From Burkholderiales bacterium UBA2463 (GTDB taxonomy: Bacteria > Pseudomonadota > Gammaproteobacteria > Burkholderiales > Burkholderiaceae_A), in assembly GCA_002342295.1 (NCBI GenBank), contig DDPR01000008.1, positions 158,078 to 222,077 of the forward strand: a stretch of 64,000 bases of DNA. The letters are read 5' to 3'. Under the pieces are notes generated by a model. The model was not told the origin of the DNA and searched no databases. It saw only the letters and a program-made list of their open reading frames with translations. Below are positions 1-8,489 of the stretch, piece by piece. How positions within the stretch are numbered: the first letter of the stretch is position 1; every line of letters begins with the position of its first letter. Position numbers and translations under genes: made by a program.

Positions 1-432
1 GCCATGAAAGACCAGGCCATCGTCTGCAATATCGGCCACTTCGATAACGAGATTGACGTGGCCTCGCTCTCGGGCTGCACCTGGGAGGAGATCAAGCCTC
101 AGGTTGACCATGTGATCTTTCCCGACGGCAAGCGAATCATCCTTCTCGCGCAGGGCCGTCTTGTGAACTTGGGTTGTGGAACGGGACACCCGAGCTTCGT
201 CATGAGCACCTCGTTTGCAAACCAGGTCATTGCGCAGATTGAACTCTTCTGTCACCCCGACCGCTACGAGAAGGGGGCCGTCTACGTGCTGCCCAAGCAC
301 CTCGATGAAAAAGTGGCCCGCCTGCACCTGAAGAAAATTGGCGCCACGCTCACCGAGCTCTCGCCCCACCAGGCCGGCTACATCGGCGTGGACGTGGATG
401 GGCCCTACAAGCCCGAGAGCTACCGCTACTAG
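1..432 (+). CDS. ahcY: Adenosylhomocysteinase, C-terminal part (cut by the window edge)
   Basis: S-adenosylhomocysteine hydrolase splits SAH into adenosine and homocysteine with bound NAD, clearing the product of methylation and feeding homocysteine to methionine synthase. Only the last 143 residues or so are present and the reading frame is open to base 1, so the ATG at base 4 is internal. The visible part contains the NIGHFDNEID segment after the NAD-binding fold, the conserved LVNLGCGTGHPSFVMS stretch and the typical C-terminus GPYKPESYRY. metF starts 16 bp downstream on the same strand, which makes a methyl-cycle operon; metH lies further right in this window. Family assignment is essentially certain. 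Confidence 0.97.
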   Translation, partial: AMKDQAIVCNIGHFDNEIDVASLSGCTWEEIKPQVDHVIFPDGKRIILLAQGRLVNLGCGTGHPSFVMSTSFANQVIAQIELFCHPDRYEKGAVYVLPKHLDEKVARLHLKKIGATLTELSPHQAGYIGVDVDGPYKPESYRY

Positions 433-448
433 GGTCCCCGAGGCTTAC

Positions 449-1297
449 ATGGACCTGAGTCTGGAGTTCTTTCCTCCAAAGACGCAGGCGGCCTCGGTCG
501 CCCTAAGCGAGGCCGCCCAAGCTCTCGCTCGACTCGCACCCCGGTATGTCTCGGTCACCTATGGGGCGGGAGGATCCACTCGCGAGGGCACGCTGACCAC
601 CGTTGGTCAGATGCAAGACCTGTTTGATGAGGTGGCGCCCCACGTCTCCTGTGTGGGTGCATCGGAGGAGGAGATGGGGGCGCTCCTTGAGGGCTATGCC
701 AAACAGGGCATTCGTCGCATTGTGGCGCTGCGGGGCGACCTCCCCTCGGGCTTTGGGCAGGCAGGTGCGTTTGCCCATGCGGTTGATCTGGTGCGCTTTG
801 TTCGAGCCACCTTCTCCAGCCAGTTTGAGATTGAGGTGGCGGCCTACCCCGAGGTCCACCCGCAGGCGCGGTCTGCCGAGGCCGACCTCAGCCACTTCGT
901 GGAAAAGGTGGCTGCCGGTGCCAATGGGGCCATCACCCAATACTTTTTCAACAGCGATGCCTATTTTCGGTTTGTTGATGAGGCCTTCGCCCGAGGCATC
1001 GACATCCCCATCGTTCCCGGCATCATGCCCATCACGAACTACACCCAGCTCGCTCGCTTCTCAGATGCCTGCGGGGCCGAAATTCCGCGCTGGATTCGCC
1101 TGAGACTCGCGGGCTACGGCGATGACGTTGCCTCCATTCGAGCCTTCGGACTGGAGGTCGTCACCGACCTCGTTGACCAGCTCACAACCGCAGGGGTGCC
1201 CGGCATTCACTTCTACACCATGAACCGCGCAGAGCCCACGCTCGCCATCGCCGATGCACTCGGCCTTTCTAAAAGTCAGTCCAACCCCGCTCAGTAA
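449..1297 (+). CDS. metF: Methylenetetrahydrofolate reductase
   Basis: MetF reduces 5,10-methylene-THF to 5-methyl-THF with a flavin cofactor, supplying the methyl group used by methionine synthase. The 282-residue protein begins MDLSLEFFPPKT, the usual MetF start with the catalytic-region Glu in SLEFFPP. It also shows VTYGAGGST near residue 35, ALRGDLPSG near residue 95, and ITQYFFN and GIMPITNY around residues 160-195. The frame is open further upstream into ahcY, but homology begins at the ATG at 449, so that start was chosen. The 3' end overlaps the convergent cyclo-ligase gene by 29 bp. It is probably cotranscribed with ahcY. Confidence 0.97.
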   Translation: MDLSLEFFPPKTQAASVALSEAAQALARLAPRYVSVTYGAGGSTREGTLTTVGQMQDLFDEVAPHVSCVGASEEEMGALLEGYAKQGIRRIVALRGDLPSGFGQAGAFAHAVDLVRFVRATFSSQFEIEVAAYPEVHPQARSAEADLSHFVEKVAAGANGAITQYFFNSDAYFRFVDEAFARGIDIPIVPGIMPITNYTQLARFSDACGAEIPRWIRLRLAGYGDDVASIRAFGLEVVTDLVDQLTTAGVPGIHFYTMNRAEPTLAIADALGLSKSQSNPAQ

Positions 1298-1871
1298 GCA
1301 CGGCATCCAGAGCCACGTCATGAGGCTCGCCGATGTCCTGGGGGATGCGGGCCGCCTCAAAACACACGCCCACCACACGCGGCCGCGCCAGCCCTCGCTT
1401 CTGACGCGCCGCGAGGGTGCGGTCGTAGAAGCCTTTTCCTGCGCCGAGCCGATGACCGACCTGGTCAACCCCGACGCACGGAAGGACCCAGGTATCGAAC
1501 TCCGCTTCTTGGCTGGTGTTGGGTGCGGGCAGGCCCATGACATCTCGAACAAGAGGGCTGCCTGGAGCCCACTCAAGCAGGCGCAGGGGAGCCTCGTGGG
1601 CCGACACCATCGGCAGTCCGAGCACGATGCCTCGTTGGTGCCAGGCCTTCCACACCGTCACAAGGTCAGGCTCACCGCGCCAGGGCAGGAAAACCAAGAC
1701 CCGCTCCCAAGCCTGCATGACTGCGCGGGTCGTTAACGCGTCGGCGATGAGACGCTCAGCCTCGCTTCGGTTCTCAGCGCTCAGGGCGCCTCGATGACGA
1801 AGAAGCGAACTTCGCCACTCTGATTTAAGCGTCCGGGCAAGGGGTGCCGAGAGGTCCGGGGGGTCATTCAT
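1269..1871 (-). CDS. 5-formyltetrahydrofolate cyclo-ligase
   Basis: This enzyme converts 5-formyl-THF to 5,10-methenyl-THF with ATP, returning a storage folate to the active pool. About 200 residues, normal for the YgfA/MTHFS family. The hallmark phosphate-binding segment RLGAGKGFYDRTL (family G-x-G-x-GYYDR) lies near residue 140, and the basic N-terminal KSEWRSSLLRHR helix is typical. The start is taken at the ATG at 1871; an in-frame TTG at 1874 is better spaced from a GGAGA element and cannot be excluded. It faces metF with a 29-bp tail overlap, so two folate genes are convergent. It is divergent from the transglycosylase gene with about 10 bp between starts. Confidence 0.93.
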   Translation of the reverse strand: MNDPPDLSAPLARTLKSEWRSSLLRHRGALSAENRSEAERLIADALTTRAVMQAWERVLVFLPWRGEPDLVTVWKAWHQRGIVLGLPMVSAHEAPLRLLEWAPGSPLVRDVMGLPAPNTSQEAEFDTWVLPCVGVDQVGHRLGAGKGFYDRTLAARQKRGLARPRVVGVCFEAARIPQDIGEPHDVALDAVLTERGWTDF

Positions 1872-1879
1872 CAATCTTG

Positions 1880-3874
1880 ATGTCTCCGATGTATCGTTGC
1901 TTCATGGTCTCTTATCGCGCCACGACGACCCCTTGCTGCTCTGAGATTGCTCGCTGCGTCGCGGTGGGCATCGCCGCCTTCATTGTGACGCTGGGTGCGG
2001 ATCGCTCGGCCTGGGCCAAGCCTCAGGTGCGAATCAAGGACACTGACCACCCCATTGTGCAGGCCAAACAGGCCTTCGACCTGCGCGATCAGCGAGCGCT
2101 GCAAAAGGCCCAGCAGGCCCTGGCCAAAGACCCCCTCTTGGTGTGGGCAGACTACTGGGCCGCCCGAGTAAGCGTGACCAAAGACCCCTTCGCCTCATCT
2201 TCGCAGGCGCTCATCGCCTCTTTTGAAAGTACATACAAGACCCACCCGCTCGTTCGCGCACTTCAGAGGGACTGGGGGCTGGCGGCACTTGACCGCGGTC
2301 CCTGGCCCTCTGCCGCCTCGGTCATTGCCGATATTCCCGCCGACCTAGATGCCCCTGGCATTCAGTGTGCGCGCGCGCGACTCTCCGGAACGCTGACCAA
2401 GGCGCAGTCCATAGAGCTGATCGCCGGCGCCGAACTCTCTGCGGGCTGTCTGCTGCTTCTTGAAGATCTTGCCCAGCGCAGACAGCTTCAGTCCGAGGAC
2501 ATTCGAAACCGCGCACGGTGGGCTGCCATCCAAGGCGAAGTCGCCTCGGCCGAGCGGGTCTACTCAATCGTGGGCGCCAAACCGGATGGGCACGAGCGTG
2601 AGCTGCTCAAGCTCCTGTCCGATGCACGAATCCAAAGTGCTCGAGCCCTAGGCTCACTGGAGCGACTCGCCCCCTCCCTGTCCGGCGAGCAGCTCGCCTT
2701 TGCCCGAATGGCTGTGGGCGCTCGCCTCTGGGGTCGGTCCGACGAGCGCGCGTGGCAGCTCACGCAGCAGGGCATCTCCTCGCGTCAAGACCAGCCAGGC
2801 GTCATTCTGGAGACCGCTGCTCGACTCGCTCTTCACCACAACGACGTCAAGACGCTGGGGATGGTGATCAAGGCCATGCCAGAGCGACTTCAGGCCGACG
2901 ACACCTGGCTCTATTGGAAGGGGTGGGTGCTCAGCCATGAGGGCAAACGTTCGGAGGCGCAGAGCACCTGGGCCAAGATTCCCCCGGGCTGGAGCTTTTA
3001 TCAGCAGCTGGCTGCTGAGGCCCTCAAACGTCCAACGGTGCCAGCGCCCCTCTCCTCCGAGCAGCTCGCAGAGATCGCCAAGCAGAAGGCAGCCTTGACG
3101 CATGACGAGTCCGCACGGCGCGCCTTCAAGCTGGGGCAGCTCGGCCTTCGAGTCGAGGCCGGTATTGAGTGGTCGGGTCTTCTCAAAGATCGATCCGATG
3201 AGTTCTTGCTTGCGGCCAGCGAGGTCGCGCAGGCATCCAAGCAGCATGATCGAGCCATCACCGCCGCCGGCAGAACGCAACGCGCCCACAGCCTCGCCCA
3301 TCGCTACCCGCCGCTGTATCGCGAATCGGTCGAGGGACTTACCGCGGGTAGCGGGGTGAGTCCTGCCTGGGTTCTCGGTCTGATTCGCCAAGAATCTCGC
3401 TTCATGGAGAAGCTGAAATCACCCGTGGGAGCCTCTGGGCTCATGCAGCTGATGCCCAAGACAGCGAAAAGTCTTGCCAAGCGGGTGGGACTCAAAAAAG
3501 TTGATGCCGCCACACTCGAAGATCCGGCCTCGAACCTCAAAATGGGCGTCCTCTACCTTAAAGATCTTCATGCCGACTTTCAGGGATCCTCTGTGCTGGC
3601 CACGGCCGCCTATAACGCAGGGCCATCGCGCAGTCGGCTCTGGCAGTCCACGCTCACCGAGCCCATATCAGGCGCGGCGTTTGCCGAGTCTATTCCCTTC
3701 AGCGAGACGCGCGACTATGTCAAAAAAGTTCTCGCAAACGCATCGGCCTACCAAAGCTCACTTGGTGCTGGCACCATGCGAGTCGGTCTTGATCAACCGG
3801 CACGGCCCCTGAGCGATTGGCTCTCAACCATTCAGCCCGGCGCGAACCGGGCCAAGCAATCGCGTCGCTCTTGA
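1880..3874 (+). CDS. slt: Soluble-type lytic murein transglycosylase (Slt family, GH23)
   Basis: This is a periplasmic enzyme that cuts peptidoglycan glycan strands to leave 1,6-anhydro-muropeptides. A long N-terminal superhelical region of low-complexity alpha helices precedes a C-terminal SLT domain. The SLT domain shows the catalytic Glu in LIRQESRF (near residue 505), then GASGLMQLMPKTA and AAYNAGPSR. The N-terminus has a hydrophobic signal segment ending in a likely AWA-KP cleavage site. ATGs at 1880, 1889 and 1904 are all possible and none has a clear Shine-Dalgarno sequence; 1880 is used here. The product links functionally to AmpG (17.1 kb), which imports anhydro-muropeptides. The start region is tightly divergent from the cyclo-ligase gene. 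Confidence 0.93.
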   Translation: MSPMYRCFMVSYRATTTPCCSEIARCVAVGIAAFIVTLGADRSAWAKPQVRIKDTDHPIVQAKQAFDLRDQRALQKAQQALAKDPLLVWADYWAARVSVTKDPFASSSQALIASFESTYKTHPLVRALQRDWGLAALDRGPWPSAASVIADIPADLDAPGIQCARARLSGTLTKAQSIELIAGAELSAGCLLLLEDLAQRRQLQSEDIRNRARWAAIQGEVASAERVYSIVGAKPDGHERELLKLLSDARIQSARALGSLERLAPSLSGEQLAFARMAVGARLWGRSDERAWQLTQQGISSRQDQPGVILETAARLALHHNDVKTLGMVIKAMPERLQADDTWLYWKGWVLSHEGKRSEAQSTWAKIPPGWSFYQQLAAEALKRPTVPAPLSSEQLAEIAKQKAALTHDESARRAFKLGQLGLRVEAGIEWSGLLKDRSDEFLLAASEVAQASKQHDRAITAAGRTQRAHSLAHRYPPLYRESVEGLTAGSGVSPAWVLGLIRQESRFMEKLKSPVGASGLMQLMPKTAKSLAKRVGLKKVDAATLEDPASNLKMGVLYLKDLHADFQGSSVLATAAYNAGPSRSRLWQSTLTEPISGAAFAESIPFSETRDYVKKVLANASAYQSSLGAGTMRVGLDQPARPLSDWLSTIQPGANRAKQSRRS

Positions 3875-3896
3875 GCGCGCGAATGAAGGACAAGCG

Positions 3897-4880
3897 ATGA
3901 CGCACGCTACCGTTGATGTTGCGATTCTTGGCGGTTCTGGGTTTATCGGTCAGGCCCTGGCTGCCAGTCTGGTGAAAAATCTCCCCACAGGGCGACTCGC
4001 GGTCCGCGTCATTACGCGGGCTCGCGAAAAGTGCCGTGACCTCTGGAGCCTTCCTGGGATCGAGGTGGTCGAGGTTGACACGCGCCAAGAGCCGGCCCTT
4101 GCTGAGGCCCTCACAGGGGCGCAGGCTGTCGTGAATCTGGTGGGCGTCCTGCACAGCAGACCCGGGCGACCCTGGGGGCCTGAGTTTGATGAGGCCCACG
4201 TGAAGCTGCCCTCTCGACTGGCACGGTGCATGACCTCGCTCGGCATTCGTCGCCTCATCCACATCAGCGCACTGGGGGTCTCCGACCATGCGCCCTCCAT
4301 GTATTTACGAAGCAAAGCCGCTGGCGAAGCCGCCTTGCGCGGCACCATCAATCTCGATCTCACTGTGCTGCGCCCCTCGGTTGTGTTTGGCCCGAAAGAT
4401 CAATTCCTCAATCTGTTCGCCCGCCTGCAGCGATTTCTTCCCGTGGTTCCCCTGGCCACACCACACGCGCGATTCCAGCCCATCTATGTGAACGACCTCG
4501 TCACGGCCATTGGCGCCTGCCTGCACAAACCGTCAACGGCTGGGCGCGTCCTGGAGTGCGTGGGTCCGGATGTGCTCTCGCTCTATGAGATCGTGCACTG
4601 GGCGGGCGAATACAGTGGCCACCCTCGGCCCATCCTGCCCCTCCCCGATGGCGTCTCCTGGCTCCAAGCCCTCGTCATGGAACATCTGCCCGGACCCCCC
4701 TTGCTGTCTCGGGACAACCTCGCCTCAGCCACGGTTCCGAATGTCGCCAGCGGCCCCATGGATCCTGACCTCGACCTGCCCAACCCGGTGAGTCTGCACT
4801 CGGTGGCCCCCCAATTCCTCGGTGAGGCCTCGGACCGGGCATCAGCAGGGCGCTTTCGTCGGAGACGGACTCCGGATTGA
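3897..4880 (+). CDS. NAD(P)-binding epimerase-like protein, complex I NDUFA9 family
   Basis: An extended short-chain dehydrogenase-fold protein of 327 residues. It has the nucleotide-binding GGSGFIG motif at residues 12-18, a serine-containing HISALGVS strand, and a YLRSKAAGE motif where the family carries Tyr-x-x-x-Lys. These features fit the atypical SDR group related to the complex I accessory subunit NDUFA9, common in proteobacteria; its reaction is not established. Its stop overlaps the cca start as TTGA, so translation is probably coupled. Another complex I-linked family, the NDUFAF7/MidA methyltransferase, lies just past cca on the other strand. A specific sugar epimerase is less likely, since the neighbours are not sugar genes. 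Confidence 0.85.
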   Translation: MTHATVDVAILGGSGFIGQALAASLVKNLPTGRLAVRVITRAREKCRDLWSLPGIEVVEVDTRQEPALAEALTGAQAVVNLVGVLHSRPGRPWGPEFDEAHVKLPSRLARCMTSLGIRRLIHISALGVSDHAPSMYLRSKAAGEAALRGTINLDLTVLRPSVVFGPKDQFLNLFARLQRFLPVVPLATPHARFQPIYVNDLVTAIGACLHKPSTAGRVLECVGPDVLSLYEIVHWAGEYSGHPRPILPLPDGVSWLQALVMEHLPGPPLLSRDNLASATVPNVASGPMDPDLDLPNPVSLHSVAPQFLGEASDRASAGRFRRRRTPD

Positions 4881-6067
4881 CTTCCCCTGCAAACCAGGAG
4901 GTCCTTCGAGCGCTCGCGCCCCGACGAGCGGACCCAGCCACACGGGCGCTGCCCAGTCGCTGTGCGCTTTTTTGCGTCGGGGGAGCCGTTCGTGATGTGC
5001 TCCTGGGGGAGGCCACGAGCGATCGCGACTACCTTGTGGTGGGAGCAAGCCCACAGGCCATGACCTCAGCCGGATTTCGTCCCGTCGGAAAGGACTTCCC
5101 TGTCTTCTTGCATCCCCAGACCCATGCCGAGTTCGCGCTTGCCCGAACTGAGCGCAAGTCTGGGGTGGGCTACCACGGATTCACATTCCACGCGGGGCCA
5201 GAGGTCACGCTGGAGGAGGATCTCTCCAGACGAGATCTGACGATCAATGCGATGGCCGTTGATGAACAAGGTGTGCTGCACGACCCCACCGGCGGCCTGA
5301 ACGATCTGCGCGCGCATGCGCTTCGACATGTGAGTCCAGCCTTTCGAGAGGACCCTGTGCGGCTGCTGCGTCTGGCCCGCTTCTTGGCGCGATGGCCAGA
5401 CTTCGACATCCACCCTCAGACGCGTGACCTCTGCAACGAGATGGTTCATCTCGGAGAAGCAGATGCCCTGGTGGCCGAGCGTGTCTGGCAGGAACTCGTG
5501 CGAGGACTCTCAGGCAGGCAGCCCTCTCGCATGCTGAACTTTCTCGACTCTGTGGGCGCATGGGAGGCCGTCACAGGCGAGCCCCCCTCGCCGAGCACCT
5601 TGGAGAGGGTCGGCATTGCCATTGACAGGGGCCGCGCGCTGAACCTCTCTGCAGAAGTCCTCGCCGGGCTCTTGTTCGCCAAGGCCCAGAGCGGCGCGCT
5701 TGAGCACGTGCTTCCTCGGCCGGCTCAGGATTGGAGAGCCCTCATCGAGGGCGGGTGTGTGGAGCGGGTGGGCAGACTGTGCGAGCCGCAGGCCAAAAAG
5801 AGGGCGGGGTGGCCTGAGGAACTTCTCGAACTGGCTCACAGCGCAGATCTCTTTCGTCGAAGCGAGCGCCTCTCAAGCCTGCTCACGCTCTCGGCGGCCC
5901 TTCTGGACACGGACGCGTCTGCGCGAGAGGCACTCGGTCAGGACTTGACCGAACTGCTCGCATTTGGCGTGGGAGAGGTGGCCAAGGGGGCAGCGCGAGC
6001 GAAAGCGCCCGTGGCCGAGGCCGTCAGCGAGGCCCGACTCGCTTTTATTCGGAGTCGAATCGGCTGA
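4877..6067 (+). CDS. cca: CCA-adding tRNA nucleotidyltransferase without HD domain
   Basis: Adds or repairs the 3' CCA end of tRNAs from CTP and ATP without a nucleic acid template. The class II nucleotidyltransferase head is clear: FCVGGAVRDVLLG (residues about 32-44), the metal-binding DRD in SDRDYLV, LSRRDLTINAMA, and the REDPVRLLRLARF nucleotide-selection region. At 396 residues it is near normal length, but I see no C-terminal His-Asp phosphohydrolase motif, so it is probably a pure nucleotidyltransferase rather than the multifunctional HD-bearing enzyme. The start is TTG at 4877, overlapping the upstream stop in TTGA. The tail overlaps the convergent methyltransferase gene by 23 bp. Confidence 0.95.
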   Translation: MTSPANQEVLRALAPRRADPATRALPSRCALFCVGGAVRDVLLGEATSDRDYLVVGASPQAMTSAGFRPVGKDFPVFLHPQTHAEFALARTERKSGVGYHGFTFHAGPEVTLEEDLSRRDLTINAMAVDEQGVLHDPTGGLNDLRAHALRHVSPAFREDPVRLLRLARFLARWPDFDIHPQTRDLCNEMVHLGEADALVAERVWQELVRGLSGRQPSRMLNFLDSVGAWEAVTGEPPSPSTLERVGIAIDRGRALNLSAEVLAGLLFAKAQSGALEHVLPRPAQDWRALIEGGCVERVGRLCEPQAKKRAGWPEELLELAHSADLFRRSERLSSLLTLSAALLDTDASAREALGQDLTELLAFGVGEVAKGAARAKAPVAEAVSEARLAFIRSRIG

Positions 6068-7241
6068 CCGTGAGGACCAAAAACTGCTGGCCCATCGCGG
6101 CGTCCGACAGGAGCGTCTGAAGGCCCGAGAGGGCTGCGACTTTTGCTGGGTCCGAGGGCGCCCGCCCTCGGCTTTCGGGATCGGGAAAGAGGCGACTCTG
6201 CGCCTCATCAAGAATGTGATGGTCCAGCAGCCAAGCGGCCTGAGTCTTAAGACTCTGAAGCGCGCATCCAGCCCCCTCAAAGGCACTCACGAGCTCAGAG
6301 AAGTCCACATGGGCGGTGAGATCCTGCTCACCAGGGCCCTCTAAAAGCGCGTCGGGGTCATCGATGCGGCGGTGCGCTCGATGCGCCGCCAGCGTGCCAT
6401 GCGAACGATCGGGATGGTCGAGCTCAGCCCGCTCATAACCATAGTCAAGAACCACGACCTCGCCCCAGGCCAGTCCGTGGGCGAGCCCTCGAGCCCAGGG
6501 CGAGAGCATGGGCGACCACTCGCCGCGGTGCCCCTGGCGCCATGGCCACAATAGGGCGCTCACCTCGTCCTGCCGAGCCTTCACGCGATCGGCGAGCTCC
6601 GGGCCTGCCTCGCGCGATGACCAGACCCATCTCTCAGATTGATGGCGAAGGCCCCACTCAAGTGGCTGCGCCTGCGCTCCGCGCCACTCGAATACTTTCA
6701 CCGGCAAGGCGTCAGCGACTTCGTTTGCAAGCACGAGGCCTCGAAGGGGCCTGTCGGTCTGTGCGCCCTCATCCGAGCTCCAAATGAGTCGATCCGAAAG
6801 TCCGGCGAGGCCCCGCAACGCAAGGCATTGGTAGGTGTGCGCCTTCTGAAGAGAGACCAGTGCAGGACTTGTCTCCACAATCTCGTAGGCCAGAGGCAGG
6901 CAGTTGCTGCCGTGGAGTTCGAGCAAGATATCGGCGGCCAGCTGGCCCGTTCCCGCGCCGAATTCTCGGATGGAGAGTCTCGTCCCAGGAGTGACGCGGC
7001 GGGCCAGCGACTCAAACTCTCGGGCCAAGGCAATGGCAAGCCACGGGCCCATCGACGGCGCCGTGACAAAGTCTCCGCGGATCCCCATGGGCGAGGACTC
7101 TGCCGAGGCCCGGCTGTAATAACCCTCTGCGGGATGCGTGAGCACCTCTCTCATAAAGACGTCAAACGGTAGCCATCCCCCGAGGGCCTCGCAGGCCTGC
7201 AGCAGCGCATCTGAGAGACCCGGAGTCTCGTTTTTATCCAT
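6045..7241 (-). CDS. SAM-dependent methyltransferase, MidA/NDUFAF7 family
   Basis: A 398-residue class I methyltransferase of the COG1565 family. The SAM-binding glycine-rich motif is REFGAGTGQLAADIL near residues 95-108. The family signature for GDFVTAPSMGP is present upstream of it, and VVLDYGYER appears in the second half. The mitochondrial homologue NDUFAF7 methylates an arginine of complex I subunit NDUFS2; the bacterial substrate is not known to me, so complex I maturation is an inference. Its 3' end overlaps cca by 23 bp, and it is divergent from the pteridine reductase gene with a 31-bp gap. Confidence 0.9.
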   Translation of the reverse strand: MDKNETPGLSDALLQACEALGGWLPFDVFMREVLTHPAEGYYSRASAESSPMGIRGDFVTAPSMGPWLAIALAREFESLARRVTPGTRLSIREFGAGTGQLAADILLELHGSNCLPLAYEIVETSPALVSLQKAHTYQCLALRGLAGLSDRLIWSSDEGAQTDRPLRGLVLANEVADALPVKVFEWRGAQAQPLEWGLRHQSERWVWSSREAGPELADRVKARQDEVSALLWPWRQGHRGEWSPMLSPWARGLAHGLAWGEVVVLDYGYERAELDHPDRSHGTLAAHRAHRRIDDPDALLEGPGEQDLTAHVDFSELVSAFEGAGCALQSLKTQAAWLLDHHILDEAQSRLFPDPESRGRAPSDPAKVAALSGLQTLLSDAAMGQQFLVLTVSRFDSE

Positions 7242-7272
7242 GATCTCAGGGTATCAAAGCTACACTTGAGAG

Positions 7273-8097
7273 ATGTCGGGCCTCCCCTCAGCATCTGCCT
7301 CCTCGGGCCATTCGAATCCGCATGTCGCCGTGGTCACGGGCGGAGCGAAACGAATGGGTCGCGCCATCTCTCAAGCGCTCGCGCAGTCCGGTTGGGCAGT
7401 GGTGGTACACCACCGTCGCTCACCCCAGGAAGCCCAGACCCTGGTGGATTCGCTGCAGAAACAGGGGCACGTGGCTGAGGCATTGGCGCTGGACCTCGAT
7501 GCACTCTGTCCAGACGCATTGGATGCTCAGTTCCGCGACATCGAGGCGCGTCTGGGGCCCGTTCGTCTGCTCGTGAACAATGCGTCTCGATTTGAGTTCG
7601 ACAGCGCGGCGAGCGCGCATTCCCAGGGGCTTGAGGCCCACATGCGCTCCAACCTCATGGGTCCGGTGCTCTGTACGCAGGCCCTGTATCGGCACTGTCA
7701 GCGAGCAAGCCCTCCTGCGCAGGGTCATTCGGTCGGCGTGGTGGTGAATCTTCTGGACCAGAAGCTGGCCAATCCCAATCCAGATTTTTTTAGTTACACC
7801 CTCTCCAAGGCCGCGCTTCAAGAGGCAACACACCTCATGGCTCGCGCATTTGCGCCCACACTTCGCGTGGTCGGCGTGTCGCCCGGAATCAGCCTGCCCT
7901 CTGCCGACCAGACTCCTTCCGAATTCGAGAGGGCTCATCGACTCACCCCCCTGGGCCAGTCGAGCACCCCTGAAGAGGTCGCCGATGCCGTGGTGTGGCT
8001 TGCAGGTGCCCGCGCAGTCACAGGCACCACCCTCCTCGTGGACGGCGGCCAACACCTCGTTCCCAGTGATCGGGATGTGATGTTTCTCTCCCGATGA
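7273..8097 (+). CDS. Short-chain dehydrogenase, pteridine reductase/FolM-like
   Basis: A 274-residue SDR. The cofactor motif is TGGAKRMGR near residues 21-29; the Arg after the first Lys is the pattern of NADPH-dependent pteridine reductases. NNASRF and a YTLSKAAL active-site motif follow, preceded by NLLDQK, where the aspartate replaces the usual SDR serine as in PTR1/FolM enzymes. It ends with a normal DGGQHL strand. The likely role is reduction of dihydromonapterin or dihydrofolate. The next gene, folB, starts inside its stop (ATGA), which supports a pteridine role. A TACACT hexamer ends 6 bp before the ATG and could be a -10 box. Confidence 0.88.
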   Translation: MSGLPSASASSGHSNPHVAVVTGGAKRMGRAISQALAQSGWAVVVHHRRSPQEAQTLVDSLQKQGHVAEALALDLDALCPDALDAQFRDIEARLGPVRLLVNNASRFEFDSAASAHSQGLEAHMRSNLMGPVLCTQALYRHCQRASPPAQGHSVGVVVNLLDQKLANPNPDFFSYTLSKAALQEATHLMARAFAPTLRVVGVSPGISLPSADQTPSEFERAHRLTPLGQSSTPEEVADAVVWLAGARAVTGTTLLVDGGQHLVPSDRDVMFLSR

Positions 8098-8489
8098 GCG
8101 AGCTTCTCGACCCTCGGCTGGCGGACTGCCGACGCATCTTTCTCGAGGACTTCTCCCTGGAGGTCTCCATCGGCTTTCATGACTTTGAGAAGACCGCCCA
8201 TCAGCGCATTCTCGTGAGTGTGTCGCTCTTTGTGCCCAAGACCGCCTCCCACTCCTCTCGAGATGATGTCGCCGACGTGATTGACTACGACTTCATTCGG
8301 CAGGGCATTCACGCCCTGACGCATGGGCGGCACTTCAATCTGCAGGAGACGCTGATTGACGAGATTGTGTCCCTCTGTCTGTCTCGACCAGAGATTCGGG
8401 CTGTTCGGGCCATGACGCAAAAGCCCGATGTCTATCCCGACTGCAGGACGGTGGGGGTGGAGGTCTTCGCATGGCAGGCCGGGCGATGA
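8094..8489 (+). CDS. folB: Dihydroneopterin aldolase
   Basis: Cleaves 7,8-dihydroneopterin to 6-hydroxymethyl-dihydropterin and glycolaldehyde in folate synthesis; it normally forms an octamer. The 131-residue length, the opening IFLEDFSLEVSIGFHDFEK, the central VIDYDFIRQGI segment, the QETLIDEI helix with the pterin-anchoring Glu, and the lysine in TQKPDVYPD near residue 106 all fit the FolB family. It is coupled by ATGA overlaps to the pteridine reductase upstream and to ttcA downstream, so it sits second in a tightly packed operon. Confidence 0.93.
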   Translation: MSELLDPRLADCRRIFLEDFSLEVSIGFHDFEKTAHQRILVSVSLFVPKTASHSSRDDVADVIDYDFIRQGIHALTHGRHFNLQETLIDEIVSLCLSRPEIRAVRAMTQKPDVYPDCRTVGVEVFAWQAGR

